Origin: Acinetobacter modestus
Lineage (GTDB): Bacteria; Pseudomonadota; Gammaproteobacteria; Pseudomonadales; Moraxellaceae
Assembly: GCF_014636095.1 (NCBI RefSeq)
Contig: NZ_BMDV01000005.1
Coordinates: 1-64,000 of the forward strand
DNA: 64,000 nt
Direction: 5' to 3'
This document shows positions 20,710 through 28,316 of the stretch, in pieces. The notes under the pieces were generated by a model that did no database searches, was not told the origin of the DNA, and worked only from the letters and a program-made list of their open reading frames with translations. The position numbers and the translations under genes are program-made. Numbering within the stretch: position 1 is the stretch's first letter; every line of letters begins with the position of its first letter.

Positions 20710-21591
20710 TCAAAACTGTGCTTCAAACTTCATTTGATAGTTGAAAGAATATCCTTGTTCACTCGTTGGCATGTTTACATAATTAATATCATTTTGCATA
20801 AAAACCCAATTACGCCAAATTGGTCTTTTCCAAGAAAAATATGGCCCCCACTCATTCACACGAAGAGCCTTGTTTTCATAATCACCTGTAGTCAAAATTC
20901 CATAGGTGAGATTGTTTTGAGATAACAGATTTAATTTCTGAAAAGTGCGATTACTCCATACATATTCTGAGTCTTGAGTTTTAGAAAAGTTAAATTGCGT
21001 TGAAATTTGTGCTTGTTGCTGAAATTTTTGGGTTAAATCTAAGTAGGTTTCCGCATAGTTTTTACTGCTTGAACCGTAACGAAAGATTTGAGTTGTATTG
21101 AGCCGTAGCCCTGAATGCAAGATCCAGTTTTTCTTTGCGAGAAATTGGACATAAATATCTGTATCTGAATTTGACCCTAAATCTAGATCATTATGAAAGG
21201 GCAATAAATTAGAAATGGTTGACCAACTTGCGCTGAGTGGATTTGGCGTGGCAATTATTTTGTGGGCATTGTGCTTGGTATTTTTGCCTAGTTTTTTAGG
21301 CGGTTGAGTTTGCTGAGTACGTTGCCATAAAGTGTCATGACCAAAAACCTGCATAAGTTCATCGGCAAGTTGTTGATCGTTGCTGACTTCATGAGCTTCA
21401 TCTGTAACCACCGTAGAACATTTTAAAACATGATGTACTTGTGAATGTGGCTGTAAAAAAGATTGATGAGCAAGATGCGTATGATGTCTATTGATTGGGA
21501 TCAAAACAGGAAAAAAGGGGAGCAGTAGGTAACCTAAATATAGATTTCCTATAATCAAAACATACACAAGTATGGCGTATCGATGATTCAT
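20710..21591 (-). CDS. Uncharacterised putative outer-membrane protein (paralogue A)
   Basis: I cannot name this protein. The 293-aa product (from ATG 21591; a TTG at 21627 is possible) has one long hydrophobic N-terminal segment (about residues 4-30), an Asn/His/Gln-rich linker, and a C-terminal half with alternating beta strands ending in Phe (FEAQF), as outer-membrane barrels do. That half aligns along its length with the next gene: QIFRYGS, then NEWGPYFSWKRPIWR. It is therefore a paralogue of its neighbour, 95 bp or more downstream of it on the same strand. It lacks the acidic pre-barrel segment of the neighbour. Confidence 0.7.
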   Translation of the reverse strand: MNHRYAILVYVLIIGNLYLGYLLLPFFPVLIPINRHHTHLAHQSFLQPHSQVHHVLKCSTVVTDEAHEVSNDQQLADELMQVFGHDTLWQRTQQTQPPKKLGKNTKHNAHKIIATPNPLSASWSTISNLLPFHNDLDLGSNSDTDIYVQFLAKKNWILHSGLRLNTTQIFRYGSSSKNYAETYLDLTQKFQQQAQISTQFNFSKTQDSEYVWSNRTFQKLNLLSQNNLTYGILTTGDYENKALRVNEWGPYFSWKRPIWRNWVFMQNDINYVNMPTSEQGYSFNYQMKFEAQF

Positions 21592-21674
21592 GCATAAAAG
21601 AAAAATTAAAGAATCAAATAATAACAATCAAAGCTTAATTAATTATTTATTTTATAAGATTGTATAAAAATGAA

Positions 21675-21704
21675 AATGCTCAATTAAAATTTAAATTGAG
21701 CATT
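21675..21704 (-). terminator. Intrinsic terminator between the two paralogues
   Basis: An 11-bp perfect stem (AATGCTCAATT with AATTGAGCATT) spans an 8-nt loop. On the minus strand it is followed by TTCATTTTTA. It lies 18 bp after the stop of the 376-aa paralogue, so the two paralogues are probably transcribed separately or with attenuated read-through. Confidence 0.65.
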
Positions 21705-21722
21705 CAGATCATTTAAATGAAT

Positions 21723-22853
21723 TTAGAATAGGGTTTCAAGACGAACGAAAGTACTCACATAATGATTGCGATCCTCGCGATGATCATTGAAATAGTTTAG
21801 ATCACCTTGTACATAGAACCACTCACGCCATAAAGGTTGTCTCCAAGAAACAAAAGGGCCCCAACTGTTTAGACGTAAGTTATTATTGTTGTAATAGCCA
21901 CCTGTATAGAGACCGTAATTAAAATTGTTATGCGCAAAGAATTGGTGTTGGCGGAAAATGCGATTGTCCCATAACAAATCATCATCTTGCTTGTCAGCGT
22001 AAGTTAAACTGAATTGATTTGAAAGAAAAGGTTGGTTGGGTCGAGCATGTATCAATTCTAAATTTGTACGCAGATAGTTCTCACTTTGACTGCCATATCG
22101 ATAGATTTGTTCAGCATTAAAGTGGAAATCATTGTGCAAATCCCAGTGCTTCTCGGCTCTTAGACGTAGGTAAACATCATCACCGGAACGAATACCAATA
22201 TCTGCATCTGTATCAAATGGTAGTTTTTTGGAAAAATTAGACCAACGTAATGCAATAGAGCCATTACTATCTCGTGTTTGTTTAGAATCAAGTTTTTTAT
22301 TTGGATCTTGATTTGGTTGTGTATTGGTATTGGCAATATTATTTTTGAATTCATCATCTAAAGAATCATCACCAAAAACTACGCTAAATTTTTTTTCTAA
22401 AGTTGGAAGTTTGATTTTTCCTCGAATACGAGGTTTGACCTCGTAGTTATCATATTCATTCCAATAATTATCCAACATAAAACGAATTGTTGCTGAAGCT
22501 GGTTTTTCAGGGTCGACATCACCAAACCAGTCATCAATCTTAACCGAGGTTCGATCAGCCCAGTTGCGAATATCACGCTGTTTACGATCAACCCAAGTTT
22601 TATTCTCAGTTTCAGAAGTTGGAGGAACAATAGATTGATCAGATTGTTCAGGAAGAACGGTGGGGCTCGCATCTACCCATTTAGGAATATAGTCTAAGAA
22701 ATTTTCTTGATTTGATGTTTCCGCTTTGGGAATATTATTCTCAGTTTGTTCAATCGGTTTAGTTGCTGCACTGACAGTTGTTGATAAACCGAATGGAAGT
22801 ACAATCAGCGTATATAAAATATATGATGGTACCGTTTGATTTAAAGTCGTCAT
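21723..22853 (-). CDS. Uncharacterised putative outer-membrane protein (paralogue B)
   Basis: I do not recognise a named family. The 376-aa protein has a signal peptide (cleavage near VSAA, residue about 30), a Pro/Asn/Glu-rich linker, then DDWFGDVDPEKPASATIRF and RIRGKIKLPTLEKKF at about 115-160. A C-terminal region of about 200 residues is rich in aromatic, alternating strands and ends ETLF. I recall similar uncharacterised gammaproteobacterial proteins in which a KLPxLExKxxxVF block precedes a small barrel. The sequence suggests an outer-membrane protein. Its tandem paralogue lies just downstream. Confidence 0.75.
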   Translation of the reverse strand: MTTLNQTVPSYILYTLIVLPFGLSTTVSAATKPIEQTENNIPKAETSNQENFLDYIPKWVDASPTVLPEQSDQSIVPPTSETENKTWVDRKQRDIRNWADRTSVKIDDWFGDVDPEKPASATIRFMLDNYWNEYDNYEVKPRIRGKIKLPTLEKKFSVVFGDDSLDDEFKNNIANTNTQPNQDPNKKLDSKQTRDSNGSIALRWSNFSKKLPFDTDADIGIRSGDDVYLRLRAEKHWDLHNDFHFNAEQIYRYGSQSENYLRTNLELIHARPNQPFLSNQFSLTYADKQDDDLLWDNRIFRQHQFFAHNNFNYGLYTGGYYNNNNLRLNSWGPFVSWRQPLWREWFYVQGDLNYFNDHREDRNHYVSTFVRLETLF

Positions 22854-22977
22854 AGTTAAAACTTATATATTGTTCTTCATTTAACTTTTGATTATTCAAA
22901 CAATAAAATCAAGCTAAAGACACAAAAAACAGCAATTTAACAATTCTTTTGAAAATTTTAATTATTACTTATCAAAG

Positions 22978-23022
22978 TCCACCATGAAACTTGCAATAAG
23001 CAATCACAAGTTTGATGGTGGA
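22978..23022. repeat. Long imperfect inverted repeat
   Basis: TCCACCAT and ATGGTGGA, then after one mismatch AAACTTG and CAAGTTT (in plus-strand order, with a G-G mismatch), form a 15-pair stem around a 13-nt loop. It lies 26 bp downstream of the 480-aa gene stop and upstream of the putative outer-membrane gene, both on the minus strand. There is no T-run, so it may be an RNA-processing stem, an operator or a degenerate repeat. Confidence 0.45.
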
Positions 23023-23047
23023 TTAGATGTATCTTAAAAATGGATAT

Positions 23048-24490
23048 TTAGGTCGCTGAAACATCCGCATTTTCGAGTGCTTGATAGAGATCGTGAACTG
23101 AAATTGGTTGAGGGAGACGGCTAATCACTTGACGTATTAATTGCCATGTATAGCCGTCTGCACGATCTAACAATAGATACGGATAAGCTTGATCTTCGCT
23201 CGATAATTTTACGCGTTCTGCGCCGTGTAGCACTCTGATTTTTTGACGCTCTTTGAGTAGGATGACTGGCGTCAGAAAAGTCGCTGTTGTTTCTTCAAAA
23301 GGAATAAATTTTTGAGTGTTAATAAAGGCAGCAGGAATATAAGGGTAAGATCGCTCATTACGTTGCCAAACTTGACTACCATTCATGATACATTCATTAA
23401 ATAATGTTTCATGTTGGTGGTAATGTTGTTTAAAAATAACCCAGTCTGTTTGATGAATCGAGCTTGTTTGAGTATGACGTTGGTCTGTATAAGCTTGTAA
23501 GATTGTTGCAGCATATTCGACACTATGAGTACCAATAAGTACGACATAATGTGAAAACTGTCCTTGAGCATAAAGCTGTTCAGCAACAAAGATTTGAGCT
23601 GTTTCCCAAACAGGTTGAACATCATTCTCAGCTTTTAAATATAACCAATCAATTTTAATATTTTGATCAATCTCATCGTGTAGCTCTACACGATATAAAG
23701 ATGGAAATGTTTTAGGATCGATACGCTCTAAGCGACAAACGAGTCCATCTAAATTAAAATCTTTTAGCGCAACAGGTTTAGCTTTATTTAGATTTGCAAC
23801 AGGACGCACATTTTGTCTAAAACTTGGTTTAGGCTTTGCGACCGTTGGCATACTTGGTGCTGGAGTATTAGGTACAGATTGAATTCTTTCCTGAATAATT
23901 GCTTCGAGTTGTGCTTCAAAATTCGCAGTTTCTTCTCTCATTGCAGATAATCTGTCCTTGTGAATTGTCTGATTTAGATCTAACGATAATTCTGTTGAAG
24001 TTTGATGAATTGGTTCTAAAACAGGGATGAGACTTTTGAGTTCATCATCTGTTTTTATATAATCACTTGTGCTCGTTTGAATCCATTCAAGTGCTTGTCG
24101 AGTAGATGTAAACCAAGGGCTCTTTATAAAAGACAATGCAGGACGAATAACCCAAATTTGCCAATGCTGTGACTGACGTAAAGCTGCCCATCCCATGTCG
24201 CCTGATGCAAATAAAGCATGTTCAACACGCCCCATAAATTTAAATGTTCCGCGATAAGTGAGTGCATACCCAAAGCTTTCTAATTCTTCAGCCGAAAATT
24301 CTTCTTGTTGAATAAATTCTTTAAATGGAGTGAGTTGTTCTTGAAACAATGGATCGTCACAAGAAGCACAAATATCCTTAATACGTTGCTTTGATTTTGC
24401 AATCTCAAAAAGTGAGTTTTTATCGTTGTTTAGCCCAACAATCAGATGTTTGAGCTCATCAACCAATAATGCTTTCTCTAATACGTCCAT
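23048..24490 (-). CDS. Hypothetical protein, 480 aa
   Basis: I do not recognise this family. The protein is soluble, with no signal peptide or membrane segment. The N-terminal part (about 1-110) is acidic and helical. Residues about 170-245 form a low-complexity linker rich in Pro, Ser and basic residues (PNTPAPSMPTVAKPKPSF). The C-terminal part is compact and ends with KIRVLHGAERV and YPYLLLDRADGYTWQLIRQ, which faintly recalls ParB/sulfiredoxin-fold domains; this is only an impression. The start is ATG with AGGGAAA upstream. It follows a 61-codon gene by 12 bp. Confidence 0.8.
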   Translation of the reverse strand: MDVLEKALLVDELKHLIVGLNNDKNSLFEIAKSKQRIKDICASCDDPLFQEQLTPFKEFIQQEEFSAEELESFGYALTYRGTFKFMGRVEHALFASGDMGWAALRQSQHWQIWVIRPALSFIKSPWFTSTRQALEWIQTSTSDYIKTDDELKSLIPVLEPIHQTSTELSLDLNQTIHKDRLSAMREETANFEAQLEAIIQERIQSVPNTPAPSMPTVAKPKPSFRQNVRPVANLNKAKPVALKDFNLDGLVCRLERIDPKTFPSLYRVELHDEIDQNIKIDWLYLKAENDVQPVWETAQIFVAEQLYAQGQFSHYVVLIGTHSVEYAATILQAYTDQRHTQTSSIHQTDWVIFKQHYHQHETLFNECIMNGSQVWQRNERSYPYIPAAFINTQKFIPFEETTATFLTPVILLKERQKIRVLHGAERVKLSSEDQAYPYLLLDRADGYTWQLIRQVISRLPQPISVHDLYQALENADVSAT

Positions 24491-24502
24491 TGATAGTTTC
24501 CC

Positions 24503-24688
24503 TTAGAGATAGGCTTGAGCCTGTTTTAAATAATGAATAAGTACAATATTCACAGCATCATCTAACAGTTTGTATTCAGGTGTATTCGTCAAATTATGCT
24601 GTCTAGCCAAGGCTACAAGTTGCTCAATGCATATTTGTTCGGGTTGAATCTGACCATTTATTAGGGCTTGTAACTCTTGAATTTTCAT
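24503..24688 (-). CDS. Small hypothetical protein, 61 aa
   Basis: The protein is 61 aa and mainly helical (MKIQELQALINGQIQPEQIC, then a second helix ending in YLKQAQAYL), with no signal or membrane segment. The spacing of 12 bp to the 480-aa gene and the shared strand suggest an operon and a possible partner relation. A perfect TATAAT (minus strand, 24714-24719) lies 25 bp upstream of the ATG with no good -35 box. The function is unknown. Confidence 0.65.
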   Translation of the reverse strand: MKIQELQALINGQIQPEQICIEQLVALARQHNLTNTPEYKLLDDAVNIVLIHYLKQAQAYL

Positions 24689-24757
24689 AACAAAAGAATG
24701 TCACTTTATGACGATTATAGAAGAAAAATATGCAAAATCTATAGACTGCAAGTTAGT

Positions 24758-24857
24758 AAAAAATCTCATTTAGGTATTCCAAATAGAGATTTTGATCATG
24801 TTTTGGCTTTCAAAGTATCAACATTTTAAAACAATAAATCGGATAAATAGATCGCAC
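24758..24857 (-). ncRNA. Candidate small RNA behind a CRP-type promoter
   Basis: The predicted transcript is about 100 nt on the minus strand. It begins at G24857, seven bases after a TATACT -10 box (24864-24869). It ends in an intrinsic terminator: AAAATCTC pairs with GAGATTTT (plus-strand 24786-24793 and 24760-24767), with an inner ATTT/AAAT extension, then TTTTTT. A perfect CRP palindrome is centred 41.5 bp upstream. No convincing ORF is inside; a 9-codon ATG ORF lacks a ribosome site. The alternative is the 3' UTR of the upstream thiol oxidoreductase gene. Confidence 0.5.
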
Positions 24858-24863
24858 TGGGGA

Positions 24864-24869
24864 AGTATA
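24864..24869 (-). promoter_or_regulatory. -10 box of the candidate CRP-dependent promoter
   Basis: TATACT on the minus strand matches TATAAT in five of six positions. It occupies exactly -12 to -7 if transcription starts at 24857. No -35 hexamer is evident, as expected for a class II CRP-activated promoter where the activator overlaps that position. Confidence 0.5.
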
Positions 24870-24890
24870 TCTATAAATCTATCTCTGTAG

Positions 24891-24906
24891 TGTGATTTTA
24901 ATCACA
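24891..24906. promoter_or_regulatory. Perfect CRP/Vfr-type site TGTGATTTTAATCACA
   Basis: The site is a complete palindrome matching TGTGA-N6-TCACA, with the flanking T-rich extension on one side seen in strong E. coli sites. It is centred at 24898.5, which is -41.5 relative to the predicted minus-strand start at 24857. It is about 210 bp from the start of the 61-aa gene. An alternative reading is a short hairpin plus T-run acting as a plus-strand terminator, but no plus-strand gene ends here. Confidence 0.6.
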
Positions 24907-25038
24907 TTTTTTTTAGTTAAAAGTTGATCAATAAAATACTTAGTTTGTTACAGAATTTACCACTAGAGATAAACGGTATGCTTTTTAAGATAATAGGTGA
25001 CGTAACTATCACATCTAGCTTGAATAGTTTGCTGTATA

Positions 25039-25065
25039 CAAGCTTCAGACAGTTGCTGAAGCTTG
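25039..25065 (-). terminator. Hairpin after the FrnE-like gene
   Basis: A 10-bp perfect stem (CAAGCTTCAG with CTGAAGCTTG) with a 7-nt loop starts 16 bp after the gene stop on the minus strand. The following bases (TATACAGC) contain no T-run, so termination efficiency is uncertain. Confidence 0.45.
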
Positions 25066-25081
25066 CATTTTAGTCAGCTTG

Positions 25082-25777
25082 TTAAGGCTTAATTTCGCAT
25101 TGATCATCGTTGCATTGAGCTGTATCTGTTTGCTGAATTTCTTCTGTAGAAGCAGATTGAGCTTGTTGTAATGCCTGTAAGAAAATTTCACGCGGTTGTG
25201 CACCTGAAAGTGCTAGTTTTTGATCAAAAACAAAAAAGGGTACACCCGTTACATTTAATTGCTCATGGGCAATTTTTTCATCATGGCGAACAAAATCTGC
25301 CAGTTCATCTGAATTCAATACATACTCTACTTCAGCATGATCCAAACCAATCCGTGAAGCGATTTCTTCAACCACTTCACGTTCACCAATTGCAAGACCT
25401 TCAGTCATATAAGCATGAAAAAAAGCTTCTTTTGCTTCGTTACCCAAGCCTTTGCTTTGAGCCAAATGGATAATACGATGTGCATTAAAGCTGTTGCCTG
25501 AATTGGCTTTTTGCCATTGAAAGTCAATGTTTTCAGTCGCTGCCATAGCCGCAACATTACGTTCCATTTCTTCCATTTCAGCAAAGCTACGCCCATATTT
25601 CTTTGCTAAGCGCTCCGTATTTGAAGTCTCGTGTTTAGCTGGGGCATCTGGATCGAGTTCAAAGCTATGCCAATGAATATCGAGCTCAATTCCTGCTTGT
25701 TCAGCAACATGTTCAAGACGCTTTTTCCCAATATAACAAAAAGGGCAAACAACATCTGACCAAATATCTACGCGCAT
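25082..25777 (-). CDS. DsbA-family thiol oxidoreductase (FrnE-like)
   Basis: This is a 231-aa cytoplasmic thioredoxin-fold protein; no signal peptide is present. The N-terminal strand leads to the active-site motif CPFC (Cys11-Cys14), followed by the helical insertion and a late GVPFFVFDQKLALSGAQ block with the cis-proline. The closest families are FrnE and 2-hydroxychromene-2-carboxylate isomerases. A second pair, Cys222-X4-Cys227 (CNDDQC), sits in a hydrophilic C-terminal tail. Deinococcus FrnE also has an extra C-terminal Cys pair involved in its redox cycle. It is probably a disulphide isomerase or oxidoreductase in oxidative stress. Confidence 0.85.
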   Translation of the reverse strand: MRVDIWSDVVCPFCYIGKKRLEHVAEQAGIELDIHWHSFELDPDAPAKHETSNTERLAKKYGRSFAEMEEMERNVAAMAATENIDFQWQKANSGNSFNAHRIIHLAQSKGLGNEAKEAFFHAYMTEGLAIGEREVVEEIASRIGLDHAEVEYVLNSDELADFVRHDEKIAHEQLNVTGVPFFVFDQKLALSGAQPREIFLQALQQAQSASTEEIQQTDTAQCNDDQCEIKP

Positions 25778-25953
25778 GGCATATCTCTACAATTTCAGTT
25801 GATTTGATAATAGGGGCGAAAGTACGAAATTTAAAGCGATGAAAATGTAATGCTCCGTTACGAGAAATGAAATAAAAATCAATTAACAGTCTGTGTTTGA
25901 TTGATTAAACTTAAATTCAGAACATAAAAAATATAAATATACTTGGAGGCTGT

Positions 25954-26703
25954 ATGCGCCGTTTTTTATTATTTTTAACTCTAGTCGTGATTTGTTTGGG
26001 TACATTCTTTTTCTATCAATATCGCGTAAAGCAAAATGCAGCCAATACCGAACAAATGTTTGAAATGGTTATGGCTGAAAAAATGCGTGGGCTCTATGAT
26101 CAAGCGCAGGATTGGAGCAAGCCTATACAACTCAATGTGCATGATGATCGTTTATCTGGTGATTATAAGTTGATGTCTGAGTTTCTACTTAGTTATTGGA
26201 TGCAAAATGTTGAGGCAAGAAACGCTTATTTAAGGCAACTTAAAGCAGCAAATTGGGATACTTTTCTAGATGTCGAACGTTTAGATCAAGACCGTCAAAA
26301 AGGTTATCGTGAGACTGAAAAAATGCTTCAGGATGTTCGAAAAATCTCGACTGAATACGGAATAAAGAGACAGAAAATACAGGCAGATTCACTTGAACAA
26401 GCAAAAAATCTTGCCATTCATAATGAAATGAGAAAATCCTTACAAGAAAAATTGCAGAATAACCTGAAAACAGACAAGGCGCATGACATTTTCCCGATTG
26501 AACAACAAGTTATTGAGAAAGCACAAGCGATGTTTGATATGTTAAAAACCTACCCTTGGCAAAGAGAAGATAACAAGATTCTTTTTGAGGAAACAGCACA
26601 AGTCAAAAAGTTTAATTCGCTTTATCAAGATGTGCTCAGATTAAATCAGAAGATGGATAAAATTAAGCAAAACAATGTTGAAGTATTAGATGAAGAATTA
26701 TAA
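25954..26703 (+). CDS. Hypothetical membrane-anchored protein, 249 aa
   Basis: I do not recognise this protein. It has one N-terminal hydrophobic segment (about residues 4-22) flanked by MRR, so it is probably anchored in the inner membrane facing the periplasm. The rest is highly charged and almost entirely helical, with likely coiled-coil stretches at about 110-170 and 215-245. The start is ATG with GGAGG 5 bp upstream. It stands alone between the FrnE-like gene (divergent) and a lipoprotein gene (convergent). Confidence 0.8.
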   Translation: MRRFLLFLTLVVICLGTFFFYQYRVKQNAANTEQMFEMVMAEKMRGLYDQAQDWSKPIQLNVHDDRLSGDYKLMSEFLLSYWMQNVEARNAYLRQLKAANWDTFLDVERLDQDRQKGYRETEKMLQDVRKISTEYGIKRQKIQADSLEQAKNLAIHNEMRKSLQEKLQNNLKTDKAHDIFPIEQQVIEKAQAMFDMLKTYPWQREDNKILFEETAQVKKFNSLYQDVLRLNQKMDKIKQNNVEVLDEEL

Positions 26704-26710
26704 TTTTGTG

Positions 26711-26741
26711 ATGCAATGATGCCTTGCATACATCATTGCAT
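26711..26741. terminator. Hairpin between convergent genes
   Basis: An 11-bp perfect stem (ATGCAATGATG with CATCATTGCAT) encloses a 9-nt loop, 8 bp after the plus-strand gene and 21 bp from the stop of the minus-strand lipoprotein. There is no T-run on either side, so it is a weak bidirectional terminator at best. Confidence 0.5.
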
Positions 26742-26761
26742 GACTGAGTTCGAGCTTAAGC

Positions 26762-27460
26762 TTAATCAAAGATCTTTTCTGCTGCTTGGAAAGGTAGACT
26801 CACTACATCAATCGCCACGGCAAAAGGGAGCAATACCAGTTTTTCCAAAGGATTCATACCTGATTTTGATTTATAACTTTCTTCTTTATTGGTATAGATA
26901 GAGACTTGATAAGGCTTACTTAAAGCTTTGAGTGAACTTAGATTATTTGCTGTAGGATAAACCACACCAGCGAGTTTGATATCGAAACAGAAGCGTTGAG
27001 CTTGCATACGTTCATCACTTGAAGAAGAACATTCTCTTGCACCATTCTCAATGAAAAACTTTAAATCTTTTTTGCTCAAGTCTTCTTTTAGTTTTATATA
27101 TGAAAGTGGTAATGTGCCCGAAAAATTGCCATCATTTTTTTCAGAATAAAAGCTTAGCTCACGTGTAATTTGAATATTTTTTGGGTCGAGTTTTGTGATC
27201 AAACTCACAAATTGGGATCCACCTTGGGTGAGGATATAGCTATTTTTTTGCCCAGCGATTACGAGACTATCTTTAGGTAAATTTGAAGATTGTTGAGCGG
27301 GTCTTCCAAATGCAATGACAGTATCTTCAACTAAAGTAACCTTAGTTGTGCGAACATAAGTTTTACTGTCTTTGGTAATAAGGGTTTTGGTCGCACAACC
27401 TGCTAAACATAACCCTGTAATCGATATTGCTGTAGTCATTTTAATTAGAGTTGAAAACAT
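26762..27460 (-). CDS. Uncharacterised lipoprotein, 232 aa
   Basis: The family is not recognised. A type II signal peptide with lipobox LAGC (Cys22) leads to a mature domain of mixed strands and helices. The C-terminal end has a hydrophobic stretch (EKLVLLPFAVAIDVVSLPFQ) that resembles the DVxxxPFQ ending of small periplasmic and membrane-associated lipoproteins. Two internal Cys (in ARECSSS and RFCFDI) could form a disulphide. The start is ATG with AGGAG upstream. It is convergent with the helical membrane-anchored gene. Confidence 0.8.
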   Translation of the reverse strand: MFSTLIKMTTAISITGLCLAGCATKTLITKDSKTYVRTTKVTLVEDTVIAFGRPAQQSSNLPKDSLVIAGQKNSYILTQGGSQFVSLITKLDPKNIQITRELSFYSEKNDGNFSGTLPLSYIKLKEDLSKKDLKFFIENGARECSSSSDERMQAQRFCFDIKLAGVVYPTANNLSSLKALSKPYQVSIYTNKEESYKSKSGMNPLEKLVLLPFAVAIDVVSLPFQAAEKIFD

Positions 27461-27748
27461 CCATTTCTCCTAATCGCTTTTTAAAGTATAGAAAATAATC
27501 AATATTTATAAATTCACTCGAGCACAGTAATCAAAAAAACGAGCTTATGCGAGATTTTTTCCTCTTTTATCTATTCATTTTACAAAGATCAGACATATTA
27601 TTTGATTCGCTCATTTTATCTTACGTTCAAAAAATAATCCTATTTACCGTTTATCAGAGTGATACAGAATTCAATATCACTTTATTGTAGGCTTAATTTA
27701 TAGCTATTTTTATTCAATGTTTATGGTGAATGATTTTTGGAGCAAGTG

Positions 27749-28261
27749 ATGAACTTTCTAAAACGATCAGCGCTGATGATGGCATTTACTTTGGTTGGAT
27801 TTTCAGCAGTACATGCCGAAGAGGTTGCAACTTTACCAACCATTCATCTTATGGCTGAATCTGAATTACGTGAAGAAGTCGTAGGACCTACTCCATTTCA
27901 AGAAGATAAAAAGGTACGTCAAGCACTTCAGCATCGTATTTATAAAACCCATACTGATATGCAGAATGCAGGAATTCCTGAGAATATTAGTGCAGTTGAA
28001 TTTGAGCCAAAGGCTGCGCAGCCTGATTTGTCTCAGGTTTCACCATTTTTAGAAGATTATATTTTAGCTGTCGCAATGGGATTTCAGTCTTCTAACCCAA
28101 GTAATGGTGTATTTAAAATATTAGAGCCGTTGAATATTAATCGAGATAATGCTGAGGCTTTTCGTGAAGGATCTATAAAAGTTAGGTTGGATGATTTATT
28201 AAGATTACAACAACAGATTGATGCTGGTTTAAAAACACCCCAAAATTTTCCAACGCGCTAA
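27749..28261 (+). CDS. Hypothetical secreted protein, 170 aa
   Basis: I do not recognise this protein. A signal peptide (cleavage after AVHA, about residue 24) precedes a soluble domain of about 146 residues with no Cys and no further membrane segment. It is acidic, with a C-terminal helix DLLRLQQQIDAGL. ATG 27749 is chosen because GGAG lies 6 bp upstream; a TTG 12 bp earlier is unlikely. A short inverted repeat AGTGATA/TATCACT at 27658-27681 upstream might be an operator. A terminator follows at once. Confidence 0.75.
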   Translation: MNFLKRSALMMAFTLVGFSAVHAEEVATLPTIHLMAESELREEVVGPTPFQEDKKVRQALQHRIYKTHTDMQNAGIPENISAVEFEPKAAQPDLSQVSPFLEDYILAVAMGFQSSNPSNGVFKILEPLNINRDNAEAFREGSIKVRLDDLLRLQQQIDAGLKTPQNFPTR

Positions 28262-28283
28262 ATTTTATATTTTCGTTATATGT

Positions 28284-28313
28284 AAATCCCCGCATATCTG
28301 GCGGGGATTTTTT
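28284..28313 (+). terminator. Intrinsic terminator
   Basis: AAATCCCCGC pairs with GCGGGGATTT across a 7-nt loop, then a T-run. It follows the secreted-protein stop by 22 bp. On the other strand it lies just past the stop of the PH-domain pseudogene and could serve both. Confidence 0.88.
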
Positions 28314-28316
28314 GTA

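Noticed and set aside
24891-24914. Hairpin TGTGAT-TTTA-ATCACA followed by eight T as a plus-strand terminator
   Set aside because: No plus-strand gene or promoter lies upstream for it to terminate, whereas as a CRP site its spacing to a minus-strand -10 box is exact. The terminator reading is kept only as an alternative.
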